Positions 42,456 through 43,333 of a DNA stretch of 43,333 nucleotides are shown piece after piece (the stretch's first letter is position 1; each line of letters starts with the position of its first letter). The position numbers and the translations under genes are program-made. The stretch is from Pseudomonadota bacterium (GTDB taxonomy: Bacteria > Bdellovibrionota_B > Oligoflexia > Oligoflexales > CAIYRB01). The DNA lies in contig JAPLFX010000005.1 of assembly GCA_026390445.1 (NCBI GenBank), forward strand, positions 1 to 43,333. Direction: 5' to 3'. Under the pieces are notes generated by a model. It worked only from the letters and a program-made list of their open reading frames with translations. It did not search any database and was not told the DNA's origin.

Positions 42456-43333
42456 ATGAGCCGCCATGTTGTTTTAGTTCGATACGCCTTTTTTTGGTCG
42501 GTGTTACCGTTCTTTCAGCTGTTTTCGCCTGTCGTTAAAGCAGAAGATGCTGCGGGCCTGGGTCCAAAAGCTGAACCGGCTTTTATTCCAGAGTCGCTGG
42601 CTGTTGACGATGTGAAGGCTGGTTGGACGCACGGGCTGAGACTCCAGGGCGGTGCCAATATGGACAGCCAGAAAAACGTTGTTGGCAAGGAGAGCGGCTT
42701 CTCGTCGACTTTTGGTCTGAAGCTGGACAGCTTCATCACCGGGCGCTTTTCACTAAGTGAATGGAAGAACACCCTGAACGTTGCTGAGGCCATCGTCCGC
42801 GCCCAAGCTCTCTCAGAGTATAACTCCAATCGTGATGAGCTACGGTTTGAATCACTTTACGTTGATTTCTTTCGCGCCCTACCATGGGTCGGCGCCTTCG
42901 GTCGTGCGGCGATCGATACCTCGCTGTTCGATAGCTACGACCTCCGGCCCACAGCTCGGACTTACGCCATTAGTCATGCGAACGGTACGTCAGAGCAGGT
43001 GACCACTGATCGTTTGCATCTAAGTCGACCGCTACGGCCGTTCACAAGAAAAGAAACGATTGGCCTCCTGGCACGCCCGGTGGAGTACGAGTCATTAACG
43101 TTAGAAGTCCGCGGCGGTCTCGGCGCCCGGCAGATTTCAGCCAACGGTCAAAAAGTGCTCGGCAAGGAGCGGGATGGTGTCGTTAACGTAAAAGAACTTC
43201 AAGATACGACCGAAGTCGGCTTCGAGACCATGGCGACGGTTTCAGGGCTCCTTATCGAAAAGAAGTTTGGCTACCGCCTCTTCGCGGAAGCCTTGAGGCC
43301 TTTTGAGCATACGCCAAAAAGCGACGGCAAGGG
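42456..43333 (+). CDS. Outer-membrane barrel-like protein, truncated by the window end
   Basis: An open frame of 292 codons runs off the right edge without a stop, so the gene is partial at its 3' end. The ATG at 42456 has AGGA about 10 nt upstream. Residues 1-29 form a signal peptide (YAFFWSVLPFFQLFSPVVKA). The mature part has alternating beta-strand patterns with GWTHGLRLQGGANMDSQKN, then LSEWKNTLNVAEAIVRAQAL and NRDELRFESLYVDFF, which looks like a DUF3078-type outer-membrane barrel, and later FGYRLFAEALRPFEH. The family match is by eye and weak. It is divergent from nrfHA; a link to nitrite or anaerobic metabolism is only suggested by position. Confidence 0.65.
   Translation, partial: MSRHVVLVRYAFFWSVLPFFQLFSPVVKAEDAAGLGPKAEPAFIPESLAVDDVKAGWTHGLRLQGGANMDSQKNVVGKESGFSSTFGLKLDSFITGRFSLSEWKNTLNVAEAIVRAQALSEYNSNRDELRFESLYVDFFRALPWVGAFGRAAIDTSLFDSYDLRPTARTYAISHANGTSEQVTTDRLHLSRPLRPFTRKETIGLLARPVEYESLTLEVRGGLGARQISANGQKVLGKERDGVVNVKELQDTTEVGFETMATVSGLLIEKKFGYRLFAEALRPFEHTPKSDGK

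Overview
The window is a moderately GC-rich piece of a Gram-negative bacterial chromosome. Evidence for a diderm with an active outer-membrane trafficking and envelope programme: a LolC/E permease, an Omp85 barrel with a POTRA domain, an O-antigen ligase-like protein, two lipoproteins, an MltD-like transglycosylase and a periplasmic nitrite reductase. Start codons include many GTG and a few TTG. The gene mix (fused aspartokinase-homoserine dehydrogenase, NrfHA, many unrecognised envelope proteins) would suit a deep-branching proteobacterial lineage such as Bdellovibrionota/Oligoflexia or a former Deltaproteobacterium, but this is inference; the 23S fragment at the left edge would settle it. 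I see no insertion sequence, phage, CRISPR array or tRNA gene.

Layout. Positions 1-680 hold the 3' end of a 23S rRNA gene, a spacer with a hairpin, a 5S rRNA gene and a strong intrinsic terminator. From 721 to 5205 lie envelope genes: a lipoprotein, an MltD-like lytic transglycosylase, an O-antigen ligase-like polymerase and a small Omp85 protein. From 5290 to 10075 is a tight minus-strand thrA-thrB-thrC operon for threonine synthesis, followed by a striking 113-bp near-perfect palindrome and lepA. Between 12230 and 14433 are a small lipoprotein, a SPOR-domain protein and an acyltransferase-3 membrane protein. From 14583 to 19375 run a UvrA-type ATPase (probably a paralogue), panB (overlapping it by 4 bp) and dnaJ on the plus strand. 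A zinc-ribbon protein of unknown role, an orphan LolC/E permease and hemB follow on the minus strand, then ruvC on the plus strand.

From 23450 to 30025 there is a possible signalling block: an NtrC-type sigma-54 response regulator, an 869-residue helical protein that I do not recognise, and a convergent PAS sensor histidine kinase. From 30160 to 32843 is a group of small envelope genes: a three-gene minus-strand cluster (two membrane proteins and a barrel-like exported protein) and a plus-strand DUF1573 protein with a 43-residue membrane microprotein. miaB and ffh follow. ffh is divergent from a pair of tandemly duplicated TMTC-like membrane/TPR proteins (36083-39864). The right end has nrfA and nrfH for nitrite reduction to ammonium, divergent from a truncated outer-membrane protein gene whose upstream region can fold into several hairpins.

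The most unusual objects are the palindrome at 10171-10283, the tandem TMTC-like pair, the UvrA paralogue coupled to panB, the unknown 869-residue protein with its two-component neighbours, and the structured nrfH/outer-membrane-protein intergenic region.
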